Position numbers and translations under genes: made by a program | The notes under the pieces: generated by a model | Databases searched by the model: none | What the model was told of the DNA's origin: nothing | The model's input: only the letters and a program-made list of their open reading frames with translations | NCBI GenBank assembly: GCA_905220665.1 | Contig: CAJNAR010000019.1 | Location: 62,001-126,000 of the forward strand | DNA: 64,000 bases | DNA from: Albugo candida | Taxonomy: Eukaryota; Oomycota; Peronosporomycetes; Albuginales; Albuginaceae | Direction of reading: 5' to 3' | Shown: positions 45,756 to 55,699 of the stretch, one piece after another | Layout of the letters: the number at the start of each line of letters is the position of its first letter | Position numbering within the stretch: position 1 is the stretch's first letter

Positions 45756-46700
45756 ATGAGAACGCCAACATTTTCGACTCCGATCGTGCTGCTGCTTTCC
45801 GCAGTGGCTTTGAAAATGGAAGTGGAGGTAAATGGCTCTCATCGAGACCCGTCGGAACAGCTCAAAACTGATATTTCTGAACGAGTCAGGACACAGAAAA
45901 AAAGAATCACTGACGTGAATCTGTCAGGATCATCGTCGACGAAACATACTCTCCGTATTGCAGGGTCCGCACGTTCTCAGAACTCAATCAAACAACACGC
46001 TGAAGAATCACCAATCAAGTGCAAGGTTTGTGGCTCCGGCACATCAGTTTCTGGACGATCTCTCGGCGATCGTACTGAAGAAACTTCTCGGAAAAAACAA
46101 GGAAGTGGTAAATGTTGTTTTCCTTTTACTCGTAAAGTTCATGGCGGATCTTTCAAGAAGGAATGTACCGGTAACACTGAAGAAAAAGCTTCTCACTCAC
46201 CCAAGAGCCCACCAGTCTTGCCACAACAGAGCTTTTCCGACGAAAAAGTCTTTGTGAATAATTCTCTTCCTTCACAAATCACTCCACATCGTAAACAATT
46301 TGAGTACTCAAGAACGCATCCATCTGTCACTCGACGAATCGAAAGAAGCAACCTAGAAGAAATGGTCAAACCTCAACGCACGAGTTTCAAACAAGAAGCT
46401 GTCGAGCAATCAGCTCTTTCATCGCCACGTGCATACAACCACCTACAGCAATTGAGTGGAAGTGAGGGGCACACCAGCAATACAAGAAATCATCATGCTT
46501 CTATTGCTGCACAAGGTGGAAGCACCGGCTCGGTATCATCTCATCCTGCTCCGTATCTTGAAGAACTATCATCCTTATTACCACGCATTGATCCTCGTGG
46601 CAATGAGCGCACGTCAACCAAGCTTGTCGCAGGAGAAGGGCCTCCAAGCTTTCCTTATGTAATCAAGAAAAAAAGAGACGACTCGAGCAAGACTTTGTAA
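45756..46700 (+). CDS. E7: secreted CxxC/RxLG family protein with shortened C-terminus
   Basis: 314 residues. Signal peptide about 1-27 (MRTPTFSTPIVLLLSAVAL), CxxCG at C89/C92 (CKVCG), RxLR-like R-S-L-G at 101-104 followed by D-R-T-E-E-T, which places an acidic EE pair 4 residues after the box, in the manner of the dEER that follows RxLR. It is closest to E10 (shared QIERSNLxE-type and TSNTRNHHASIAAQGG segments). Unusually for the family it has extra cysteines at about 120-135 (KCCFPF, KKECTG). The start is the ATG at 45756, not the in-frame ATG at 45615, which lies upstream of the promoter. The frame ends at 46700, about 130 codons before the end of E10, while E10-like coding continues downstream in other frames. 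Confidence 0.75.
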   Translation: MRTPTFSTPIVLLLSAVALKMEVEVNGSHRDPSEQLKTDISERVRTQKKRITDVNLSGSSSTKHTLRIAGSARSQNSIKQHAEESPIKCKVCGSGTSVSGRSLGDRTEETSRKKQGSGKCCFPFTRKVHGGSFKKECTGNTEEKASHSPKSPPVLPQQSFSDEKVFVNNSLPSQITPHRKQFEYSRTHPSVTRRIERSNLEEMVKPQRTSFKQEAVEQSALSSPRAYNHLQQLSGSEGHTSNTRNHHASIAAQGGSTGSVSSHPAPYLEELSSLLPRIDPRGNERTSTKLVAGEGPPSFPYVIKKKRDDSSKTL

Positions 46701-47086
46701 TCACTTTCCGTTGGAGCTAGCCAAGGCATCGACTCGGCAAACACATCTCCATCTCGTTTCGCCACATCTGACAGACAGACTCAGTATCATTCATACCATC
46801 CAACGAATCAAGAAGATCAAGAAGCCACCTGATACAACCGGACTCATCGCGGAGCTATCTAAGCTCCATGACGAAATATCCCAGAGAGCTCCGCCCGAAG
46901 TCCTTCACTGCTGATCCGCAAACAACAACTTCAAATATGGAACACCACACTTCTGCTTCACGCTACCGTGGTTGTCGACATTCAAACCCACTGGTTCACT
47001 TGTCGCCTCGTGACGCACGTTCGTCAAAGCACGGAAGCTTAATGGGAAGTCAAAAGATGGGTCCAACAGGATATGCTACAGAATAA
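46701..47086 (+). pseudogene. Out-of-frame remnant of the E7 C-terminus
   Basis: 46730-46830 (TSPSRFATSD...YHSYHPTNQE) and 46868-47086 (PRELRPKSFTADPQ...MGPTGYATE) match the last 140 residues of E10 (FAISD...YSYHPTNHE, PRELRSKSSTAYPQ...MSPTGYAAE) but in two different frames separated from the E7 frame by stops. Either E7 lost its C-terminus by frameshifts, or unseen splicing joins them. No convincing splice sites were found. Confidence 0.65.
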
Positions 47087-47179
47087 GCAATGCGTCAAGG
47101 AGACGGAGAGAGTGGCAAGTCGGATATCGACGTCATTGATATCGATAATCAATGAAAGCAAGTAGACTGACTTCGTTTC

Positions 47180-47431
47180 TTACGTAAAATGATATCTCAA
47201 TTTGCTTTGTAACACTGTTATTACAACTGGGTACATGGGACTAATGCGATCCACTCGCCACATCTCATACGCATTATGTGAGATGGTGTTCAAGAGTACT
47301 TGTCGATAGGCATCTATTCCTGGTGAAGATCTGTACATAACATCAGTTTCTAAGCTAGGGACTGTGCCTATTTCTACATATTTGTAATTGATTAGCCAGC
47401 ATTTGGTATTATGACTCGTCTCATCATGCAA
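47180..47431 (-). pseudogene. Block W relic downstream of E7
   Basis: 83 codons on the minus strand (NTKCWLINYKYVE, SPGIDAYRQVLLNTISH). Equivalent DNA downstream of E10 (62990-63200), E8 (54900-55060) and E9 (59140-59230) has broken frames. Only this copy is open. Family unknown. Confidence 0.4.
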
Positions 47432-47829
47432 GGCTTGAATTCCAATTGAGAATCATCAATCAGTCACATTGTACAGAAACTTCTAGCTGAATTTCTCAGA
47501 TAAGTAAGTTTTCTAGTTGCCTGTCGATTGACAGAATTAGTGCCTTTTAAAATCCTCATGAAGCTCTCAATTGAGGTATCTACAATAATACTGGAGTTCG
47601 ACTGACTGACTTTTTAGATGTCTAGGCTATCTTGAATACCAGTTATACCTTATACATAGAAACGTTTCGTGAATACCTGTGCAGGATGATATATTTCTTC
47701 TCGCTGGTAGTCTTGTAATGCGGTAGCTTCAACACCACAACAATACGAGAGAGTGTCCAGCCTGTAAAATACAAACGCTGTGACAGATTGTCCAAAAGTA
47801 CGGTGCTTTACATATTGGTGTGCGCCACA

Positions 47830-48270
47830 CTAGACTGAACATAACGGACTAGGATTGCACTTGCATCTCAACTTGCCTAGGTCGCACCCGCAGCAATGAT
47901 CATTGACTCCTGAACATTGCATATATTGATACTTGCGTTGCGAGTTGACCCAGAGCTTTTGCAGGGAATGTTTGTTCGTCTTGATAGTAACGCTGCCGTC
48001 GAAAGTACCGAACGTGCGCACTAAACTTGGTAGATCACGGAAAGCGCTGAACTTGTCGGAGTTGCTGATCGCTGTTCGAACAACGACGATTCCGATCGGT
48101 CTAGACGAAGTGCAGCGTCGCCACTTGCAGCGAAGTCCATAAATCAGATAAAATGTGCTGATACGTCTTTCCATGCCGGGCGTAGTGCTGGCACAATTGC
48201 ACATGCAATATGCGTCCAGCGTGGACCGTGGGAGAAAAGCTGATCCCGAGTAGGGAGTTGATCCATCCAT
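47830..48270 (-). CDS. Hypothetical cysteine-rich protein
   Basis: 146 codons from the ATG at 48270, the longest open frame in the window outside the E genes. Cysteines cluster in two places: residues about 22-50 (YCMCNC, LRCKWRRC) and the end (CSGVNDHCCGCDLGKLRCKC...LCSV). No signal peptide is seen at this ATG. Just upstream, at about 48291, TATATTTCTCTAG could be a splice acceptor, and the preceding 48300-48420 DNA is conserved near 31.9 and 21.2 kb, so an upstream exon is possible. No known family is recognised. It may be a decayed gene, as its exact equivalent was not found in other modules. Confidence 0.35.
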   Translation of the reverse strand: MDGSTPYSGSAFLPRSTLDAYCMCNCASTTPGMERRISTFYLIYGLRCKWRRCTSSRPIGIVVVRTAISNSDKFSAFRDLPSLVRTFGTFDGSVTIKTNKHSLQKLWVNSQRKYQYMQCSGVNDHCCGCDLGKLRCKCNPSPLCSV

Positions 48271-48745
48271 AACTTCGACGTCTGACAGCACTAGAGAAAT
48301 ATATGTTGACTGGATTCTACGACAAGAAGAATCGTTGGTGGAACCTTCAACATATTAACATGCTCGCCAAAGATGCTATACTTGATAATCTTGGCTGTAG
48401 ACAGCACCTAGGCTAGTTAGGCGCTGAGTTGGAGTAGCATCAGAGTAAAATAATTCAGCGCTGGAGAAAGTCACCGGCACATCCAATTCTCAGACCTTAA
48501 TGAATCCTTGTAAATTATCTGTCACTATTGAAGTTCTGTTAATGGATACACCTACCTGCGATTTCTCGGGTACACGCAATGGTAAAAATTGGACTATTTA
48601 TATGCCAAAAAAGACACTCGTTTTGACCAACTGAAAAAGAACGTTCGAAATCATCGTTCTTAGCTCTTAATCAAAGAAGCGCTTATCAATCTACATCAAC
48701 GAATCAAATGCCATCGTAACTTAACATTGTAGTGAGAGAGTTGCA

Positions 48746-49000
48746 ATGGAAGAAGCCTCATCTAGAGGCACAATAACAGAGGACGTGCGATTTTTTTTTG
48801 AGGCTATTCCGATAAAGCGTAATCCATATTTACCAACTCTGGATGTGGTTGACTTGTATGATGCTGTTCTTCATCATGGTATGCAATGCCCTGTGAAATA
48901 TCCTCTGTTCCGCTCCCTCGGCCTTCTACTCATCCGAAAAATTCGGTATAGGCGCAAACGACTCAGTGAAGGCATCTCGACAACCACCACCACAAATTCG
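48746..49000 (+). pseudogene. Conserved ORF relic between E7 and the LINE
   Basis: The frame 48746-49120 begins MEEASSRGTITEDV. The part to about 48955 (PLFRSLGLLLIRKI) matches the minus strand at 31410-31660. Beyond that the ORF is T-rich and probably not genuine. Family unknown. Confidence 0.4.
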
Positions 49001-49189
49001 AAGACAATGATGGTAATGGCCATTGTATCGGGTACGACAGCGAAATGTCCAAATTTGAATTCTGTGATAAGGCACATAAACATGTACAGCTCGCTCCATA
49101 CAGCCCGGTCACCACCGTAGAAGAACACACGACGTTCTTCTCTTCCCTGGTATCGCTTAACATACTCGCACACCTTTTGAAGCATAGTC

Positions 49190-49720
49190 CTCCAGCGGTA
49201 GCTTGTCGACTCGGCACAATTCCCAATCAAGCTTTTAAAATCGAACAAGATCCTTCCTCTCCTGTCTTATTCATGGAGTCATTCTACCTCTACCCGAACT
49301 GAATAAGACACGTCGGCATTCCTCCTCCCTGTGCTCATTCGCATTGTTGAATACGACCCACGAAGCACTTCCTTCTGTCATCAAAGTAACCTGGCCGATA
49401 GAACCCTCAAGCTCCTTCTCGGTTCCCCAACTTTTCAGCCTTTTGCAGCAATAAAGGCACCGCTCAAGAGGATCCGCTGTCCCCTGAATTACTCATTGTC
49501 TGCCTCGATTGTGGCACTCCGCGACCTTTTTATCTCTTAAATTATGGATTATCTCAGCGTACTTGTCTATGCCAATGATGTCGGCTTTGTTTTGAAAAAA
49601 ACTTGACGGGATTTTTCCATTGCTCAAGTCGTCTTCCCTAGATAATCACATCGATGCCACATAAACAATTAGGACGCAAATCATAAAGCTACAGACAATC
49701 AGAGGTGACGCATCCGAAAA
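49190..49720 (+). pseudogene. LINE-type reverse transcriptase relic
   Basis: At 49455-49500 one frame reads GTAQEDPLSPELLIVCLD, close to the non-LTR RT motif (R/T)QGDPLSPxLFxxxLD. At 49555-49600 another frame reads VLVYANDVGFVL, the (Y/F)ADD box with Asp to Asn. The catalytic change and frame breaks mean no activity. It is homologous to 36060-36480 and 25975-26240. Confidence 0.65.
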
Positions 49721-49889
49721 CAAGGCACTTAAAGGCTGTAACACCCTCCATTGTACGTGCATGCATAGTTATATATAGTTGGAGAAGTGGATTAGCCAAT
49801 CGGATAGGTGAACCAGGATTCTCTAATTAAAAACTCACTTTCCATTTTGTATCAAATAAAGCTCCGCCAACAGTTATCTTCCTCTGCTT

Positions 49890-50610
49890 CCCCCTGCCGG
49901 CGTTACAGGGGCCGTGAGGGATTATCACACAGACAAAAAAGGCGAACAGAGCGTTCTTCAAAATTTGAAAATTGTAATTCGTTCCCGTATCATCTCTGAC
50001 GGCCTATGGTTTCAACTTTCTCAACAAGTACGTTCTTCCAGTCTTACTTTACAAATTTGGAACATGGACGTTGTTTTGAAACAAAGCCTTAGTCGAATAG
50101 AATCTTCCCAGTGCCACCGACTCTGTCGCGTTCTTTGGGCTTACTGTCGTACTAAAGCCCTGCAAGTAAAATTTCCAGACAGTACCTCGCCGGCAACACA
50201 TCACGACAGCCCGATGGAGCCTATTTCGGCAAAATTTGCATCCCCGGACTAAAGTATAGCTCAAACCATTATGATCTAGTATTTCAGTACGCCTAGGGGA
50301 TCTCAAAGTTCCGAGGTAGAACACCAAGGTGTCTTGCAATGTATACTCCAGAGATATCCAAAGTCCTATCTTAAAACTTACGACCTACTCTGATCAATGC
50401 TATTGCGCGCACCTTGCTAAACGTCGTCCTATATGTGATGCGTTAAACAAGTTCTTAAGTCAGGCCGCTGACCACCAGTACGTAGCAAAAATACCTATTA
50501 GCCGCAGGCGGGAATTAGAATCCCATTTTGCAATTTGCTGCACCACGAAAACGTTTAGGAATATTGATTATATCATCATTTTCTATTCGACCAAACAAAC
50601 CTAACAGCAA
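49890..50610 (+). repeat. Block homologous to 36700-37310
   Basis: The frames 49914-50252 and 50329-50604 align with 36720-37310. It probably travelled with the LINE. No recognised domain. Confidence 0.45.
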
Positions 50611-50639
50611 TTACAGCAAGGAGTCCAGAAGTAGTGTCT

Positions 50640-51260
50640 CATCCAGTTGACATTTTACGTGCAGACTTCATGTGAAGAAGTGATTACCTTTTTGCACAGC
50701 CTTGAGCTGGAGTTCCAAGTTCGCGTGTGTGACTAGCTTTGAGGTAAAGCATTTTGGATTCTGCTTATCACATGGCCCGGGCGCGCAGATGACGACCGGT
50801 AGAAAGCACTTTTTGCTATGCAACAAGCTTTTATGTGTGAATATGAGGCGAGAGATACTTTGAGCCATAAGCAGCCATAAGTTCTGTGTCGCTATTTGGC
50901 AATTCTCGCATTCTCTAGAAAACAGTAATCTCGGTGGGAATATGCATGCATACTTTTCGTTACAGGGGTCGAAGCAAAGTAGCAATCATAAAATTGAAAC
51001 TAGAAAATGTGGCCTTCTTCATCTTTTTGTATAAAAAAAATGTCTTTCCAGGTTTAGTGTCGTGGCACCTCCCTGGAAAAAATTGCTCAAGGCGCCGGCA
51101 ACCAAGAAGAGCGAAACCTGCCAGTAAGACTCACGAAAGTTCAAGATTGTATTCTCTTGTGCGTCAATCGAGTCTGACGTATTCCAGAATCGGAGCTGTA
51201 GCAAAGCATTTGAACGAGAGAGATACGAAAAATCCTCTCAGTGATTTTTTAAAATTCCCT
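50640..51260. repeat. Module block X remnant and 40.1-kb-type block (E8 module)
   Basis: 50668-50985 (-, 105 codons, YACIFPPRLL) is the counterpart of 14988-15176 (-). 50840-50925 (GAGATACTTTGAGCC..., CTATTTGGCAATT) matches 38390-38455. 51040-51250 matches 40050-40230. Block Z is absent or unrecognisable here, so this module is shorter. Confidence 0.5.
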
Positions 51261-52129
51261 TAGATTGCTATGACCAGCTAATTTTTAGTTTGATATGAAT
51301 TTTTGGACGAATCTCACAATGAGATTGAGCCAAACTTACAAGGTAACTATTTAATCACTAGTAATGGCCGCTTTTCATCAACATTGGTGGTTGCATCAAC
51401 CAGTGCGCATGGGTAGGGTCAGTACATCAAATACGGCAAGTATGTCGGTGCGTTAAAAGCGGCAGCGGAATCGTATACAACTGAGCCTTCTTCGCACAAG
51501 AAAGGACGTTTGCTGGACATCTTAATCGGCGCTCCGGCTACTGCAGTGCTGTTCCAAAACGGTATCTGTGCAAGTGCTTGGGAGGCCATCTAGATCGACC
51601 CGAAGGAATCAATCATCTGCATCGTCGACGCAAAGAAATTCGTCGGAATTTTACCTCGTTGCAATAGCCTTGGATTCACCCATGCAAAGAAGATGCGGTC
51701 GTTGCATTAGGGTAGGACGCAACGCACGAAGATGTGAAAGTGCAACAACAGGACCCACAGGACTAAGTTCATAGAATATAAGGTTCTTGTCTCATGAATG
51801 ATCAGTATACAGTGAGAATAGAATAGTCTTGTGGTATGAATAATTCGTGAAGTGTGAAATAGTCTAACAAGAATGATCACGAAACGAAATACGCGAGCGC
51901 GAACTGAACTGAATGATTGCGAATTGGACGCGAAATAAGTGACGTCAAAAACTAGTGGGCAGTACTAGGCGTACGTCAGCACAATGCAAGCATAAAACTA
52001 GATAATCATATCAAACTGAGGGGACTTTTTAACGGTTCCCTTAGAGAATCATTTTGTGATAATAAAAAAAAGGGGGCAGAAAACAATAGAAATGAAGCTC
52101 GGGATCAAGAGATGCAGTATCTATAAGGA
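51261..52129. other. No gene recognised
   Basis: No frame with clear protein character. 51568-51774 (+, 68 codons, Arg/Ser-rich) is probably chance. The sequence differs in texture from the modules and could be an insertion. Confidence 0.35.
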
Positions 52130-52990
52130 ATCGAACGCATCATTTGCACTCTTCGAAGAGGTAATGTGCTACAGGAGCTGGCATGATGGGTGTTCGCGAC
52201 TTCTCGGTGACAGATTTTTATGTCAGGATAATGATTGCAGACTCATGATATTCTTTTACCCCGGCACTCAATAGTACCATCTGTGGGTAGAATATGCGTG
52301 GGATGGTTAAACATACTTCTGGGGAGGCTATCGCTTTACTTCAAATCCTTCAGTGGAAAAACTCTATAAATGGAGAGATATCTGAAGAGATCTGACGCAG
52401 CGCAAAATTGCCGATGCAAAACAAGCAACTTGGCATCTGACAGACTTTCTAACGTACACAGCCTTGAATGCATCTAGCTATTTACATGATAAATAATTCA
52501 TCACTCACGTCCGATGCGGTGTAGCAGACTTATAGATAGAAAACTGCGCACCCTCTGCTATAGCGATGAGTAAAAAAGAGCTCGTAAATAATTTGACGCA
52601 AACTATGACCTTACGTAAGCTTGTTCTAGGTATAAGCGATAATGAGTGAATGACGGACTTTGACAGTCCCGCATCAATCTTTCGTCGAACACACGCCAGA
52701 CAATTCTCCAACATGCACCTACCTGTTCGATCAAAATCCTTTCTCTTCCATCTTTCCATCTGGAAATGAGGTTTTTCAGCATGGAAAATTATGTGTACTT
52801 GCAAGAAACGATGTAATTCGAAGGTGGCATAAATATGTCCCTGTATATGGACTGTACTTGCACGCATCGATAGTACAGGTACACGGTGTCGGAATTGGGG
52901 TGTAGAATTTAAAATCCGCAGCTAAGAATTGCCAGCCAGGAGAAAGATACAAGGACACGTCTATCTTGCCTACAGGAAGATATTCCCACA
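52130..52990 (-). pseudogene. Block Y relic and adjacent conserved block (E8 module)
   Basis: 52150-52215 matches 40425-40505. The minus frame 52776-52991 contains CTCTIDACKYS...GTYLCHLRITS, aligning with the Cys-bearing segment of other Y copies. The minus frame 52505-52867 (120 codons) is the longest Y frame and overlaps it in another register. Frame differences between copies argue for decay. Family unknown. Confidence 0.4.
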
Positions 52991-53769
52991 AACCGAGTTA
53001 ATGAAAGTCAATGTCGTATGCCATTTGTGATAGTTTGCTGCAACCAAGTCAATGGTTACTATGCTTTGCGCAAATATACCATGGTAACGTAGTATGGTCA
53101 TTGTAAAGCCTTGTTAGAATATTCCAAGTGGATCAAGACTCTAGCCAAGGAGTGATAAATCCTTGATGATATGCTTTTATGGTCCGAATCAGATGCAGGC
53201 AGTTTGATAAGAAAAAACGACAAATTGGAGGTACATCAGACAGTCCGAATAGATCCTCGTAAGTCCGATTGCGCTGGTCTATCGTCGATATCTACGCATT
53301 AAAGTTTCTTCTTGATATCGGATACGTAGACTTATAATAATACGTGGTTGCCTTTAAAAGGATCTTTTCGTGGACAGGTTGAAGCATGACGATCGTCAGA
53401 TTGTATCGATCTGCATTTTGGAAGAACTCGCATTTCGACACGCATAATCGCTAAGAAAGTAATTACACGATCAAGAACACCGGTTTTTGTTATTTTGAAT
53501 CCTTAATGCAATCGAGCGCACATACCACTTTACCAATGGATTTAAACTCATTCTATTGCGAAATGACGAAGTGTATGCAACATTCTAGGCAAATGCAGCA
53601 AATCAGCACTTATGTTTCTCATAAAGAACCCTTCCACAAGATGGGTGGAGGCTACGCAATTTTCTAAAATCGTATTTGGCTGGCTCCAAGAGCTTCGTAG
53701 CCGCTCAACCACCAGATCGTTTGCGTAAACAATATTTGCACAGCCATCGTTGTCCTCCTATCTGCTCAG

Positions 53770-53786
53770 TCATTTTTGATTTATTC
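53770..53786 (+). promoter_or_regulatory. Oomycete-type core promoter of E8
   Basis: TCATTTTTGATTTATTC, 58 bp before the ATG, followed by the shared leader AACAGCTACCAACTT. Confidence 0.65.
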
Positions 53787-53827
53787 AACAGCTACCAACT
53801 TCGAATATCAAAACTTGTACTTATACA

Positions 53828-54796
53828 ATGAAAACGCCAACACTTTCGTCTTCCGTCGTTCTGCTGGTTTCCAAACAAGCTCTGACTATGGAACGGGGAG
53901 TGAATGGCTTACGTCTGGACCAATTGGAATCGCTCAAACATGAAATTGCCGAACGACCCAGACCACAGAAACCAAAAAGTTTTGACGACGATTTGTCAGC
54001 ATTTTCGCCGACAACGACTAATATCCGTGTTCGAAAAATCGCATCTTCTCAAAATTTGATTGAACAACGCTCTCTACAACCAGCAATCGATTGCAGGAAT
54101 TGTAGCTTTGCCAAAGCAACCTCGGGACGAATTCTCGGCGACAGATCCGACCGTGATGGAGAAGGAAATATGCGTGGGTCTCATTTTTTCCATCCGATTG
54201 TTTCCGAACCGCATCCGCATCGGCGCTTCCATTCACAGGACCAACCACGTGACGATGAGGTCGGGGCGATCAAGCTTCTTCCATTATTCCCCACTTCACC
54301 TGGTGGTGTATTTGACTCAGTTCAACCGCCTCCGGCCGGTACGTTCTCACCTATGGAAGGGATCCACTTGACGAAGACCCATAATTTATATCCGCCTCAA
54401 TCTAGCCAAGAAATTCACTCGGCTACAACGTATTCACCTCGTTTCGCCAAACCTGACCCACACACCTACTCATATATACCCAATTATTCGAATCAAGATG
54501 CCGCTCTGGTACATTCAGCTCCACCGGTAGTTGATTACATGGGTCACACGAATTTACCACAGGAATCTACACCCCGTCGAATAAAGAGATATAGACGAAT
54601 CTCGATGCATGCACCTACTCATCAACAGACTACAGAACAATCAACTCCGCATACGGAGTATCTCGCTTCTACTTCATACCAATCTATTCATCGAAATCCA
54701 AACCCGTCGGGTGAATTGATGCCTCATTATTCAGAGCCAGAGGATCAAGACTCCACAGGAAGTAACAATATGTTTACTAGGATAAGGTGCGGATAA
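53828..54796 (+). CDS. E8: secreted CxxC/RxLG family protein (candidate effector)
   Basis: 322 residues, one exon. Signal peptide about 1-26, less hydrophobic than in other members (MKTPTLSSSVVLLVSKQAL). CxxC at C89/C92 reads CRNCS, so the Gly that follows in other members is Ser. R-I-L-G-D at 101-105. The long tail is rich in Ser, Pro, His and Tyr, with KLLPLFPTSP...FDSVQPP, a box shared with E10 (KLLSLFPTAP...VSVEPP). The C-terminus (NNMFTRIRCG) is unlike the other open members; there is no LxLxL. It is the most divergent open copy. The neighbouring divergent Y block and upstream LINE match the E6 module. Function unknown, secretion likely. Confidence 0.8.
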   Translation: MKTPTLSSSVVLLVSKQALTMERGVNGLRLDQLESLKHEIAERPRPQKPKSFDDDLSAFSPTTTNIRVRKIASSQNLIEQRSLQPAIDCRNCSFAKATSGRILGDRSDRDGEGNMRGSHFFHPIVSEPHPHRRFHSQDQPRDDEVGAIKLLPLFPTSPGGVFDSVQPPPAGTFSPMEGIHLTKTHNLYPPQSSQEIHSATTYSPRFAKPDPHTYSYIPNYSNQDAALVHSAPPVVDYMGHTNLPQESTPRRIKRYRRISMHAPTHQQTTEQSTPHTEYLASTSYQSIHRNPNPSGELMPHYSEPEDQDSTGSNNMFTRIRCG

Positions 54797-54839
54797 ATAC
54801 AACTGGGCTGACTTCGATTTTGCCTATATAATGTAAATT

Positions 54840-55699
54840 CTTTCATTTGCCCTGCAGTATAACTGGTGTCCGTTTATAATAGTCGACATGAAAGTGATGC
54901 GATCTATTCGCTACATCTCTTCCACAATATATGGAGTGGTTTTCAAACTACTTGACGATAAGTGTCTACTCCCGATGCAGCTGTACGTGAAATATTCTCC
55001 TTAATAAGGTAGTGTGCCTATCTCTGCATGTTTCAATAGTGTAACCAGCTTTTGGTATCAGGGATCGTCATTTATGATTCACAGCATCGTGCAATATTCA
55101 AATTGGATCATCTTCCATTAACATTCAGGCACCGCCACGTCAATCAGTGATCCAGGCTACTCAAGTCAAGGAGACGGCCTTAGATAGTAGCAAATGACTA
55201 AGTGTGAAGATCACTCAACTCAGCGAGGTCGAGAATACGAGACCCAAGGCCTTTTTGCGGTTTACATAGTGATTTTCATCTTTCTTGGTATTGTGGGTAA
55301 GTTTTACAAATTGGATTCAGTTCGATATTCTGGATATGAGTTCAAAACCTGAGTTGGTAATATGTGTCCTTTTCCCGTTGGATCAAAGGTCGGTACGTGA
55401 GGCGTTAGTTGTCTATACAAAATGCATCTTTCTTAAGATATATTAGAGGTACGTAAAGCCACGATTGATCAGTCCAACCTTGACGCGGCATCAAATCAAG
55501 AATACAGATCACTTGATGCAGTAGGAGCGTTGATATTCGACTCAAATGCCAGCACAGATGGAATATTGATCGTTGAGGGCTCTTATATCAATCTACCTAT
55601 TGATCACAATCAAATGAAACACAGTTCGCAACCAAGTAAGAAACTTATGTCTGATCGTTATTTATACAAAACTGAACAAACATTACTTCGATGCAGGGG
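54840..55699. other. Block W region downstream of E8
   Basis: 54900-55060 resembles the W blocks after E7 and E10, and 55195-55300 matches 63421-63510. No intact frame. Confidence 0.4.
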
